Source: Pseudomonas brenneri
GTDB taxonomy: Bacteria > Pseudomonadota > Gammaproteobacteria > Pseudomonadales > Pseudomonadaceae
Direction of reading: 5' to 3'
Assembly (NCBI RefSeq): GCF_007858285.1
Contig: NZ_VFIL01000007.1
Span: 1 to 64,000, forward strand
DNA: 64,000 nucleotides
The notes beneath the pieces were generated by a model that saw only the letters and a list, made by a program, of their open reading frames with translations, ran no database searches and was not told the DNA's origin. Every line of letters starts with the position of its first letter. Position 1 is the stretch's first letter. Of the stretch, positions 45,128 to 53,179 are shown in pieces. Position numbers and translations under genes: made by a program.

Positions 45128-46243
45128 ATGTCCACCGCCACCGAACGTACCGCCGAACAACTCAACCCGGTAATCCCCAAGACCATGCAGGCCGTGGTGT
45201 GCCACGGCCCGGAAGACTATCGCCTGGAAACCGTCGACGTCCCGACACCCGGCCCCGACGAAATCCTGACCAAGGTCGAGCTGTGCGGCATCTGCATGGG
45301 CGATATCAAGACCTATCGCGGCGCACCATCGTTCTGGGGCGACGCCGAGCAGCCGCGCTACGTCAAGCCGCCGATGATTCCCGGGCATGAGTTTGTGTGC
45401 CGCGTGGTCGCCCTGGGCCCTGGCGCCGAGAAGCGTGGGGTGAAGGTTGGCGACCGGGTGATTTCCGAGCAGATCGTGCCCTGCTGGGGTTGTCGCTTCT
45501 GCAACCACGGCCAGTACTGGATGTGCCAGAAACACGACCTCTACGGTTTCCAGAACAACGTCCAGGGCGCCATGGCCCAGTACATGATCTTCACCAAGGA
45601 AGGCATCATCCACCAGGTGCCGGATTCCATCGCGCCAGACGAGGCGATCCTGATCGAACCCCTGGCCTGCTCGCTGCACGCGGCGGAACGGGCCAATGTG
45701 GATTTCGACGATGTCGTAGTGGTAGCCGGCGCCGGCACCCTGGGCCTGGGCATCATCGGCGCGGTGCGCATGCGTAACCCCAAACGCCTGATCGTGCTCG
45801 ACATGAAACCCGAACGCGCCGAACTGGCCCTGCGCATGGGCGCCGACGAGGTCTGGAACCCGGCCGAGGTGGATGTACTGGCAAAAATCCGCGAAATCAC
45901 CGACGGTTATGGCTGCGATATCTATATCGAAGCCACCGGGCACCACAAGGCGGTGAACCAGGGCCTGGCGATGCTGCGCAAGCTGGGGCGCTTCGTCGAA
46001 TTCAGCGTATTCAACGACGAGGCCACGGTAGATTGGTCGATCATTGGCGACCGCAAGGAACTGGATGTGCTGGGTTCGCACCTGGGCCCCTACATGTACC
46101 CACGGGCCATCGACTTTATCGGCAAGCGCAAGATCGACATGCGCGACGTGGTGACCCACAAGTTTGCATTGGCGGATTTCAAGGAAGCATTTGCGGTAAT
46201 GGAACGTGGGGACAAATCCTTGAAGGTCGTGCTCGAACCCTAA
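45128..46243 (+). CDS. Zinc-type alcohol dehydrogenase, erythritol/L-threitol dehydrogenase-like
   Basis: 371 residues. MDR zinc dehydrogenase: catalytic zinc ligands Cys in ELCGICMGD and His/Glu in PGHEFVCRV; structural zinc Cys cluster in CWGCRFCNHGQYWMC; NAD-binding GAGTLGLGIIGAV. The blocks MQAVVCHGPEDYRLE, FWGDAE, RVISEQIVPCWGC, KHDLYGF and DWSIIGDRKELDVLGSHLGPY are the particular pattern of erythritol/L-threitol dehydrogenase described in mycobacteria, which makes erythrulose. Follows the SDR by 26 bp. Confidence 0.85.
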   Translation: MSTATERTAEQLNPVIPKTMQAVVCHGPEDYRLETVDVPTPGPDEILTKVELCGICMGDIKTYRGAPSFWGDAEQPRYVKPPMIPGHEFVCRVVALGPGAEKRGVKVGDRVISEQIVPCWGCRFCNHGQYWMCQKHDLYGFQNNVQGAMAQYMIFTKEGIIHQVPDSIAPDEAILIEPLACSLHAAERANVDFDDVVVVAGAGTLGLGIIGAVRMRNPKRLIVLDMKPERAELALRMGADEVWNPAEVDVLAKIREITDGYGCDIYIEATGHHKAVNQGLAMLRKLGRFVEFSVFNDEATVDWSIIGDRKELDVLGSHLGPYMYPRAIDFIGKRKIDMRDVVTHKFALADFKEAFAVMERGDKSLKVVLEP

Positions 46244-46262
46244 AACACCCCAACCGCTTTTT

Positions 46263-46366
46263 ACTGTAGGAGCGAGCTTGCTCGCGAAAAACCTGAGGGC
46301 GACGCACTCATCCAGGCAGCCCGCGTTAGCGTTAACGTTTTTCGCGAGCAAGCTCGCTCCTACAGT
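46263..46366. repeat. REP doublet, GTAGGAGCGAGC type
   Basis: ACTGTAGGAGCGAGC..CGCGAAAAAC and the inverted arm ..TTTTTCGCGAGC..CTACAGT, between the dehydrogenase and DhaK genes. Confidence 0.9.
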
Positions 46367-46399
46367 CAGTTGCTCACAACAAGAACAGGAACCCGCGTT

Positions 46400-47401
46400 A
46401 TGAATCGAGTCATCAACGATCCGGACCAAGTGGTCGAGGACATGCTGCGCGGCATTCTGGTCGCCCATCCCGAACTGCGCCAGAGCGACACCAATCCCCG
46501 CGTGATCAGCAAGGCCAAGCCCTCCAGCCAGGGCTGCGTCGGCATCGTCACCGGTGGCGGCTCGGGCCATGAGCCGGCGTTTCTCGGCTATGTCGGCCCA
46601 GGCCTGGTGGACGCCGTGGCCGTCGGCGAAATCTTCTCTTCGCCCACCGCCAAGAGCTTTTTCGATGCCTTCCGCGCCGCCGACCATGGGGCTGGCGTGG
46701 CTTGCCTGTACGGCAACTATGCCGGCGACAATATGAACGTGAAGCTGGCAATGAAAATGGCCGCCAGCAAGGACATGCAGATCCGCACCGTGGTCGCCAA
46801 CGATGACGTGGCCTCGGCCCCCAAGGCCGATATCGCCAAGCGTCGCGGGGTGGCCGGGGAGATTTTCATGTGGAAGATCGGCGGTGCCGCCGCCGCGCAG
46901 CACTACGACCTGGATGGAGTGATTCGCGTCGCGCAGAAGGCCGTCGATCACTGTCGCTCCATCGGTATCGGCCTGACCCCCTGCACCATTGCGGCAGTGG
47001 GCAAGCCGAACTTCCAGATCCCCGACGGCCAGATGGAATTGGGTATCGGCCACCACGGCGAACCCGGGATCGAAGTGATTCCGATCGAATCCGCCGCCGC
47101 CATGGCCGCGCGCATGCTGGCACCGATCCTCGCCGACCGTGACTTCAGCCAGGATGACAGCGTGGTGGTGCTGGTCTCGGGCCTGGGCGCGACGCCAGTA
47201 ATGGAGCTGTACATCTTCTACGCCGAAGTCGAAAGCCAGCTCAAGGCCAAGGGCCTGAAGATCCATCGCTGCTACGTCGGCAACTACTTCACCTCCCTGG
47301 AAATGATGGGCGTGACCCTGACCCTGCTAGGCCTGGATGCCGAGCTGAAAACCCTGATCGACCAACCTTGCCGCTCCATCGGCATGACCCAGGCGGAATA
47401 A
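46400..47401 (+). CDS. DhaK-type kinase subunit (candidate erythrulose kinase)
   Basis: Start at 46400 (MNRVINDPDQVVEDMLRG), 333 residues. DhaK domain: GIVTGGGSGHEPAFLGYVG, LYGNYAGDNMNVKLAMKMA, RGVAGEIFMWKIGGAAAAQ, and GIGHHGEPGIEV with the His that covalently binds the ketose carbonyl. Together with DhaL it phosphorylates dihydroxyacetone in PTS systems or D/L-erythrulose in C4 polyol pathways (DerK/LerK). No DhaM phosphotransfer gene is near, arguing for ATP use. Separated by three bases from dhaL. Confidence 0.88.
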   Translation: MNRVINDPDQVVEDMLRGILVAHPELRQSDTNPRVISKAKPSSQGCVGIVTGGGSGHEPAFLGYVGPGLVDAVAVGEIFSSPTAKSFFDAFRAADHGAGVACLYGNYAGDNMNVKLAMKMAASKDMQIRTVVANDDVASAPKADIAKRRGVAGEIFMWKIGGAAAAQHYDLDGVIRVAQKAVDHCRSIGIGLTPCTIAAVGKPNFQIPDGQMELGIGHHGEPGIEVIPIESAAAMAARMLAPILADRDFSQDDSVVVLVSGLGATPVMELYIFYAEVESQLKAKGLKIHRCYVGNYFTSLEMMGVTLTLLGLDAELKTLIDQPCRSIGMTQAE

Positions 47402-47404
47402 ACC

Positions 47405-48052
47405 ATGAGCCAGCATTTTTCTACCCACGATGGCAGTGCAATTGTCGCCGACCTGGTCAGCGTGATCGTCGCCAACCGTGAGTACCTCAGCGAAGTCGAC
47501 GGTGCGATTGGCGATGGCGACCACGGCATCAATATGGCCAAGGGCTTCGCCCATTGCGGCCGCACCATCGAAGGCCGGCAGTTGACCCTGGCCGAGGCCC
47601 TGGATGAACTGACCTTGAGCCTGATGGAAGGCATCGGTGGCTCCATGGGACCGCTATATGGCAGCCTGTTTATCGGCATGGCCGACGAGGTGCGCGGCTG
47701 CGAAGACATCAATGGCGCCACCTTCGCCCATTTGCTGCGCGGCGGCCTGACTTCGTTGCAGGACATCACCGAAGCCGGTGTGGGCGACAAGTGCTTGATG
47801 GACACCCTGATTCCGGCGGTGGAGGCGTTTGAGCGGGCGCAGGCAGCGGGCGCGTCCTTCGGTGATGCCCTGGACGCGATGAAAACTGCAGCCTCCCAGG
47901 GCCGCGACTCGACCAAGGACCTGGTGGCCAAGATCGGCCGGGCCAGCCGCCTGGGCGAACGCTCGCTGGGGGTACTGGATGCCGGGGCGGTGTCCTGCTG
48001 CCTGATCCTCACGCAACTGGCAGACTCGATCCAACCCCGCCTGACCCTGTAG
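47405..48052 (+). CDS. DhaL-type ATP-binding kinase subunit
   Basis: 215 residues. DhaL features: EVDGAIGDGDHGINMAKGF with the Asp residues that coordinate Mg-ATP, ELTLSLMEGIGGSMGPLYGSLF, VGDKCLMDTLIPAVEAF, AASQGRDSTKDLVAKIGRASRLGERSLGVLDAGAVS. Forms the two-part kinase with the preceding DhaK. The stop TAG (48050-48052) lies in a short REP-like remnant CTGTAGGAGCC..GCCTAC. Confidence 0.9.
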   Translation: MSQHFSTHDGSAIVADLVSVIVANREYLSEVDGAIGDGDHGINMAKGFAHCGRTIEGRQLTLAEALDELTLSLMEGIGGSMGPLYGSLFIGMADEVRGCEDINGATFAHLLRGGLTSLQDITEAGVGDKCLMDTLIPAVEAFERAQAAGASFGDALDAMKTAASQGRDSTKDLVAKIGRASRLGERSLGVLDAGAVSCCLILTQLADSIQPRLTL

Positions 48053-48062
48053 GAGCCGACGC

Positions 48063-48938
48063 CTACAAAGTGGGGTTATGTTTGACGTGCTGGATATACC
48101 GCGCCACCGCCGGGGCCTTTTCAAAGCGCCGGTAAATCAGCGACAGCCACGACGAGGCATCGCTGCCCTGGATGTTGCGGTATTGCACACCCGGCAGGCT
48201 GACATGCCCCACCACCGACTCCGGCACCACCGCCACGCCCTGCCCCAGCGACACCAGGGCAATCACCGCCACCAGGCCTCCCGGCTGCGGCCCCAGGCGC
48301 GGGGCATACCCGCCTTGCGCGGCCACCTGCAAGGTGCCGCTGATTTGCTCGGGCAGGATGAAGGTCTCGTTCTGCAAATGCTCGCAGGTGATCGCCTTCA
48401 AACCCAGCAGCCACGACCCCTGGGGCAACGCCAGGACAAAACCTTCGCTGCCCAGGCGTAGCGCCTCCACACCGTCGGGCAAGGTCATCGGTGAGCGAAT
48501 ATAGCCAATGTCGTAGCGCCCCTCGGCCACCAGCCCCGGCAACAGGGCCATTGGGCTTTCCCGTACGCTGAGGCTGACATCGGCAAACTCTGCGCAAAAT
48601 GCCTGGACCTGCCGTTGCAACACTCCCGAATACACCGCCGACGCGACATAACCCAACTCGATATGGCCGATCTCGCCACGCCCGGCGCGCTGTGCATTGC
48701 GCTGGGCAAACTCGAACTGGCGCACGGTGGCCTCGGCTTCGGCCAACAGCGCAGTGCCCGCCTCCGTCAGGCTGACGTCGCGCTGGCGGCGGATAAACAG
48801 GCGAGTGCCCAAGGCACGCTCCATATCCTGGATCTGCCGGCTCAAGGTGGGCGGGGCAATGTCCAACTGCTCGGCGGCACGCGTGAAGTTGCGGTGCCGG
48901 GCAACGGCCAGGAAGTAGCGGAAATGGCGTATTTCCAT
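48063..48938 (-). CDS. LysR-family transcriptional regulator
   Basis: 291 residues: N-terminal winged HTH (MEIRHFRYFLAVARHRNFTRAAEQLDIAPPTLSRQIQDMERALG, then LTEAGTALLAEA), then a type 2 periplasmic-binding-like effector domain (IGHIELGYVASAVYSGVLQ, EGRYDIGYIRSPM). Divergent from the MFS exporter gene 150 bp away, so regulation of that exporter is likely. The effector is unknown. Converges on dhaL with ten bases between. Confidence 0.9.
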   Translation of the reverse strand: MEIRHFRYFLAVARHRNFTRAAEQLDIAPPTLSRQIQDMERALGTRLFIRRQRDVSLTEAGTALLAEAEATVRQFEFAQRNAQRAGRGEIGHIELGYVASAVYSGVLQRQVQAFCAEFADVSLSVRESPMALLPGLVAEGRYDIGYIRSPMTLPDGVEALRLGSEGFVLALPQGSWLLGLKAITCEHLQNETFILPEQISGTLQVAAQGGYAPRLGPQPGGLVAVIALVSLGQGVAVVPESVVGHVSLPGVQYRNIQGSDASSWLSLIYRRFEKAPAVARYIQHVKHNPTL

Positions 48939-49088
48939 TGCAGGATTAGCTCAAAGGTAATGATGTGCTTCGCTTCGGCTAACAGAACCACTGGGCGCCG
49001 ACGATAAGCTGACAGGATGCCCACAGTAGAGAGTCCTCATCATGTTCGTCAATTGCACCTTGCCTGTTGCCTTTCAGGTAATCATGCC

Positions 49089-50630
49089 ATGAGCCAGGTC
49101 AGCCCACGCCTTACCCTGTTGACCGCCTCTGGGGTCTGTTCGCTGATTGTCCTCGACACCAATATCGTCGCCGTGACCCTGCCGACTATCGCCCGCGACC
49201 TGGGGGCCAATTTCGCCGATATCGAATGGGTGGTCAGCGCCTATATGCTGGCGTTCGCCGCCCTGCTGTTGCCGGCCGGGAGCATTGCCGACCGCTTCGG
49301 CCGCAAGAAAACCCTGCTCTGGGGCCTGGCTATTTTTATCCTCGCCTCCCTGGGCTGTGGCGCCGCCCCCAACGTGCTGCTGCTGGATATTGCCCGCGCC
49401 GTCAAAGGTGTCGGTGCGGCATTACTGCTGACCTCAGCCCTGGCGTCCATCGGCCACGCCTTTCACGATGAACTGGAACGGGCCAAGGCCTGGGCCTTCT
49501 GGGGCGCCTGCATGGGCGTGGCGATGACCGCCGCCCCGACCCTCGGCGGCCTGATTACCCACTACATGGGCTGGCGCTGGATTTTCTACCTCAACCTGCC
49601 GGTGGGCCTGGCGTTGTTGGCGCTGGTCCTGCACGCCATACCGGAATCGCGCGACAGCCAATCGGCGCGCCTCGACCCCTGGGGCAGCCTGACCTTCAGC
49701 GCCAGCCTGTTGTGCCTGATCTGGGGGCTGATCGAAGCCAACCGGATCGGCTGGGACAACCCGCTGACCTATGCGCGGTTGCTCGGCGGCGCATTCCTGC
49801 TGGGTCTGTTTGTGTGGGTCGAGCGTTTGCAACGCCGGCCGATGGTGGACCTGCAGCTGTTCCAGTACCCACGGTTTATCGGCGCGCTGCTCGGGATGTT
49901 TGCCTATGCCGGTTGTGCCCAGGTGATGATGACGTTGCTGCCGTTCTACCTGCAAAACGGCCTGGGATTTTCTGCGATTGCCTCGGGTCTGGGCATGCTG
50001 CCGTTTGCCCTGACCATGCTGATCTGCCCGCGGATCGGCGCACGCCTGGCCAGCCGCTTCGCCCCGGCCACCCTGATGGCGAGCGGGCTAGCCCTGGTGG
50101 GCAGCGGCAACCTGCTCAGCGCCTGGGCCGTGAGTGTCGGCGGTTATCTACCGTTCGCCCTGGCGATTGCAGTGACCGGCGCCGGTGCCGGCCTGCTCAA
50201 TGGCGATACCCAGAAAAACATCATGGCGTGTGTGCCGCGGGACCGTGCTGGCATGGCCTCGGGCATGAGCACGACCATGCGCTTCAGCGCGATCATGTTG
50301 GCAATCGGGGTATACGGGGCGCTGCTGGCCAGTCATAGCGAGCATCTGCTGCACGCCAGTCTCGGTGCGCAATGGCAGGCGCAAGTACCGGGAATTGCCT
50401 CGCGGGTGGTGGCCGGGGACATGCCAGCGGCCATGGCGCTGCTGCCGGAATCGGCGCAGGGGCTGGTGCAACCCTTGGCATGGCAGGCGTTTGTCGGTGG
50501 GTTTGGCAGGGTGTTGTGGGTGGCGGGGCTGTTGAGCCTGCTGGGGGCGCTGGTGGTGGGCCTGCTGCTGAGGCATCCGATTCCCACACCCTGTAGGAGC
50601 GAGCTTGCTCGCGAAGGTCGTCAAGGATAA
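49089..50630 (+). CDS. MFS exporter, DHA2 (14-helix) family
   Basis: Start taken at 49089 (MSQVSPRLTLLTASGVCSLIVLDTNIVAVTLPTIA); 513 residues with about 14 helices. Drug:H+ antiporter features: motif D1 (LDTNIVAVTLP), ADRFGRKKTLLWG (motif A) and GAALLLTSALASIGHAF. The last residues [13 protein letters not shown] are encoded by a REP arm, so the C-terminus has been rewritten by insertion. Substrate unknown; divergent LysR is the likely regulator. The ribosome site is weak (AGGTAA). Confidence 0.88.
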   Translation: MSQVSPRLTLLTASGVCSLIVLDTNIVAVTLPTIARDLGANFADIEWVVSAYMLAFAALLLPAGSIADRFGRKKTLLWGLAIFILASLGCGAAPNVLLLDIARAVKGVGAALLLTSALASIGHAFHDELERAKAWAFWGACMGVAMTAAPTLGGLITHYMGWRWIFYLNLPVGLALLALVLHAIPESRDSQSARLDPWGSLTFSASLLCLIWGLIEANRIGWDNPLTYARLLGGAFLLGLFVWVERLQRRPMVDLQLFQYPRFIGALLGMFAYAGCAQVMMTLLPFYLQNGLGFSAIASGLGMLPFALTMLICPRIGARLASRFAPATLMASGLALVGSGNLLSAWAVSVGGYLPFALAIAVTGAGAGLLNGDTQKNIMACVPRDRAGMASGMSTTMRFSAIMLAIGVYGALLASHSEHLLHASLGAQWQAQVPGIASRVVAGDMPAAMALLPESAQGLVQPLAWQAFVGGFGRVLWVAGLLSLLGALVVGLLLRHPIPTPCRSELAREGRQG

Positions 50631-50694
50631 CGCGGGTCTGCTGGATGACCGCGCTGGTCTTGAGTTTTTCGCGAGCAAGCTCGCGCCTACAGTG
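50591..50694. repeat. REP doublet, GTAGGAGCGAGC type
   Basis: CTGTAGGAGCGAGC..CGCGAAGG and inverted ..TTTTTCGCGAGC..CCTACAGTGG. The left arm overlaps the 3' end of the MFS gene. Confidence 0.9.
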
Positions 50695-50701
50695 GGCCGT
50701 G

Positions 50702-51724
50702 TTACCAGAAGCGCTGCTGGGTCAGGCGGCTCCACCAGGCCAGCAGCACTCGGTCCACCGAGCCGCTGGCTGCCAGGCCCACCCGCTCCTGCAGGCTTTT
50801 ACGCTCGGCATAGTGCAGATGGAACAGCTCGGCGGTCTTGGCCTTGGTGGCCAGGTATTCGTCACTGGTCTGCAGGGCGTCCACCAGTTGCTTGTCCAGC
50901 GCCGCGACACCCAGCCAGACTTCGCCGGTGGCCACTTCATCAATCGCCAGTTGCGGGCGATAGCGCGACACGAAGTTCTTGAACAGTTGATGGGTAATGT
51001 CCAGGTCTTCCTGGAACTTCTCCCGCCCCTTCTCGGTGTTTTCGCCAAACACGGTCAGGGTGCGCTTGTATTCGCCAGCGGTCAGCACTTCAAAGTCGAT
51101 GTCGTGCTTCTTCAGCAGGCGGTTGACGTTGGGGAGCTGGGCTACCACACCAATGGAGCCGAGGATGGCAAACGGAGCACTGATGATCTTCTCGCCGATA
51201 CACGCCATCATGTAGCCGCCGCTGGCTGCAACCTTGTCGATGCACACCGTCAGCGGCACGCCCGCCTCGCGGATCCGCGCCAATTGCGACGACGCCAGGC
51301 CATAGCTGTGGACCATGCCACCGCCGCTTTCCAGACGCAGCACCACTTCGTCCTTGGGCGTGGCCAGGCTCAGCAGCGCGGTGATTTCATGACGCAGGCT
51401 CTCGGTGGCCGAGGCCTTGATGTCGCCGTCAAAATCCAGGACAAACACCCGTGGCTTGGCCTCAGGGGTTTTCTTCTGTTTTTTCTCGGACTTGCCCTGG
51501 GATTTGCGCAGGGCCTTGAGCTGATCCTTGTCGAGCAGGGTCTGCTCCAGGCGCTCGCGCAGGCCCTTGTAGAAGTCATTGAGCTTGCTGACCTGCAACT
51601 GCCCGGCATTCTTGCGCCGGCCCTTGCTGCGCAACGCCGCAAAACTGATCAGTACCACCAGAATGGCGACCACCAACGTAACGGTTTTTGCCAGAAAACT
51701 TGCATACTCAGCCAGAAACTCCAT
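50702..51724 (-). CDS. sohB: SohB-like inner-membrane S49 peptidase
   Basis: 340 residues. An N-terminal helix (FLAKTVTLVVAILVVLISFAA) anchors it to the membrane. A charged linker (KSEKKQKKTPEAK) precedes the S49 domain: VFVLDFDGDIKASATESLRHEI, RLESGGGMVHSYGLASSQLARI, nucleophile Ser in VAASGGYMMAC and general-base Lys in AGEYKRTLTVFGENTEKGREK. Multicopy E. coli sohB suppresses degP loss. A single gene, with no operon partner on either side. Confidence 0.93.
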   Translation of the reverse strand: MEFLAEYASFLAKTVTLVVAILVVLISFAALRSKGRRKNAGQLQVSKLNDFYKGLRERLEQTLLDKDQLKALRKSQGKSEKKQKKTPEAKPRVFVLDFDGDIKASATESLRHEITALLSLATPKDEVVLRLESGGGMVHSYGLASSQLARIREAGVPLTVCIDKVAASGGYMMACIGEKIISAPFAILGSIGVVAQLPNVNRLLKKHDIDFEVLTAGEYKRTLTVFGENTEKGREKFQEDLDITHQLFKNFVSRYRPQLAIDEVATGEVWLGVAALDKQLVDALQTSDEYLATKAKTAELFHLHYAERKSLQERVGLAASGSVDRVLLAWWSRLTQQRFW

Positions 51725-51917
51725 GGGACTCCTTACAGATACGGTGCGCCAAGCGCGGATCGCCCCAGCATACCGACGGGACCGCCGGGGAGCCAGAGCT
51801 GAAACCCCTTGAGACGGGCCTCTAACGAGCTTTTAAAACAAGCGTATGTTTTTTCATTGACAGCTTCCCGGCATCCTCATAACCTCGCCAGACTTTCAAC
51901 GTACCGGGTGAACGGAC

Positions 51918-52628
51918 GTGGGCAGCATCTATTTGATTCGACATGGCCAGGCCTCCTTCGGTGCAGACGACTATGACGTGCTGTCGCCCGTTGGTGTGCA
52001 GCAGGCGCAGATCCTCGGCAGCCACCTGGCTGACCTTGGCCTGACGTTCGACCGCTGCGTGTCGGGCGACCTGCGCCGCCAGCAGCACACCGCCAACGCC
52101 GCCTTCGAGTCCATCGGCGCCCAAGGCTTGCCGGTGCCGCCCCTGGAAATCGACAGCGCCTTCAACGAATTCGATGCCGACGCAATCATCCGCGCCCTGC
52201 TCCCGGACTTGCTCGACAGCGAGCCCGAAGCCCTGGAGATCCTGCGCAACGCCCCCCAGAACCGTAGCGAGTTCCAGCGCATTTTCGCCCTGATCATCGA
52301 GCGCTGGCTGAGCGGGACTTACGACACGCCCGGCCTGGAAAGCTGGCTGGGGTTTGTCGAGCGCGTCCGCGGTGGCTTGCAACGCCTGCTTGAGACTGCC
52401 AACAACACCCACAAGATCGCCGTATTTACTTCGGGCGGGACCATCACCGCCCTGCTCCACCTGATTACCCGCATACCTGCCGCCCAGGCTTTCGAGCTGA
52501 ACTGGCAGATTGTCAACACTTCGCTCAACCACTTGAAGTTCCGTGGTCGCGAAGTGGCACTGGCTTCCTTCAACAGCCATACCCACTTGCAGCTGTTGAA
52601 GGCGCCGCAGCTCATCACCTTCCGATGA
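51918..52628 (+). CDS. Histidine phosphatase family protein (phosphoglycerate mutase-like)
   Basis: 236 residues from GTG at 51918 (MGSIYLIRHGQASFGADDYDVLSPVG); no better ATG exists upstream. Catalytic LIRHGQAS at the N-terminus, VSGDLRRQQHTA with the second Arg, and FTSGGTITALLH taking the place of the usual second catalytic HGG/HG block. The latter has no His, which may weaken or change activity. Followed after 56 bp by the SCP2-domain gene in the same direction; in many Pseudomonas these two and an aminoglycoside phosphotransferase-like gene are neighbours, often linked to acyl-CoA metabolism. Function unknown. Confidence 0.85.
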   Translation: MGSIYLIRHGQASFGADDYDVLSPVGVQQAQILGSHLADLGLTFDRCVSGDLRRQQHTANAAFESIGAQGLPVPPLEIDSAFNEFDADAIIRALLPDLLDSEPEALEILRNAPQNRSEFQRIFALIIERWLSGTYDTPGLESWLGFVERVRGGLQRLLETANNTHKIAVFTSGGTITALLHLITRIPAAQAFELNWQIVNTSLNHLKFRGREVALASFNSHTHLQLLKAPQLITFR

Positions 52629-52684
52629 ATTGCGGCCAACCGTGACCCCAAGGTCACTGGCACCACCCATAAAAGGATCGAACC

Positions 52685-52999
52685 ATGACTGACGTAGCTA
52701 AAGCCGTAGAAGCAATGAAAGCCAAATTCAACCCAAGCGCCGCCGACGGCCTGGACCTGGTGTTCGGTTTCCGTATCGACGACACCAAGAACTTCTCGCT
52801 GATCGTCAAGAACAATACTTGCGAACTGCAAGAAGGCGAGAACCCAGACGCCCAAGTGACCTTGGTCATGGACGGTGAAACCATGCAAGGCATCGTCGAC
52901 GGCTCCACCGACGGCATGCAGGCCTTCATGGGCGGCAAGCTGCGCACCGAAGGCGACATGATGCTGGCGATGAAGCTGAGCGAGCTGTTCCCGGCCTGA
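52685..52999 (+). CDS. SCP2 sterol-binding domain protein
   Basis: 104 residues; an SCP2 lipid-binding fold on its own (FGFRIDDTKNFSLIVKNNTCEL, DAQVTLVMDGETMQGIVDGSTDGMQAFMGGKLRTEGDMMLAMKLSELF). Such small cytoplasmic proteins bind fatty acyl chains. AAAAGGA lies before the ATG. Likely cotranscribed with the histidine phosphatase gene. A strong terminator follows. Confidence 0.92.
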   Translation: MTDVAKAVEAMKAKFNPSAADGLDLVFGFRIDDTKNFSLIVKNNTCELQEGENPDAQVTLVMDGETMQGIVDGSTDGMQAFMGGKLRTEGDMMLAMKLSELFPA

Positions 53000-53022
53000 T
53001 CCAGGGCAACCCTGGATTGACC

Positions 53023-53050
53023 AATCCCGCCTGCCCAGGCGGGATTTTTG
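53023..53050 (+). terminator. Terminator after SCP2 gene
   Basis: AATCCCGCCTG, CC loop, CAGGCGGGATT followed by TTTG; a perfect 11-bp stem with U tract. Confidence 0.88.
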
Positions 53051-53179
53051 TTTGCGCCTGTCGCGCTCATTCATTTGCAGAATGAAGTCCAGAGGAATCT
53101 TCGTTTGCGCCCACGGGCAACGCCCAACAAAATCTGGCTTACGGCCCATACCACCGTTATCGCAGCCAGGAATTTTTCT

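Noticed and set aside
45107..47266. 719-residue minus-strand frame across the dehydrogenase, REP and DhaK
   Set aside because: It spans two convincing plus genes and a REP doublet, and its translation lacks domain features.
46400..48052. PTS-dependent dihydroxyacetone kinase (DhaKLM)
   Set aside because: No DhaM or other PTS phosphotransfer gene is present nearby, and the neighbours point to C4 polyol use.
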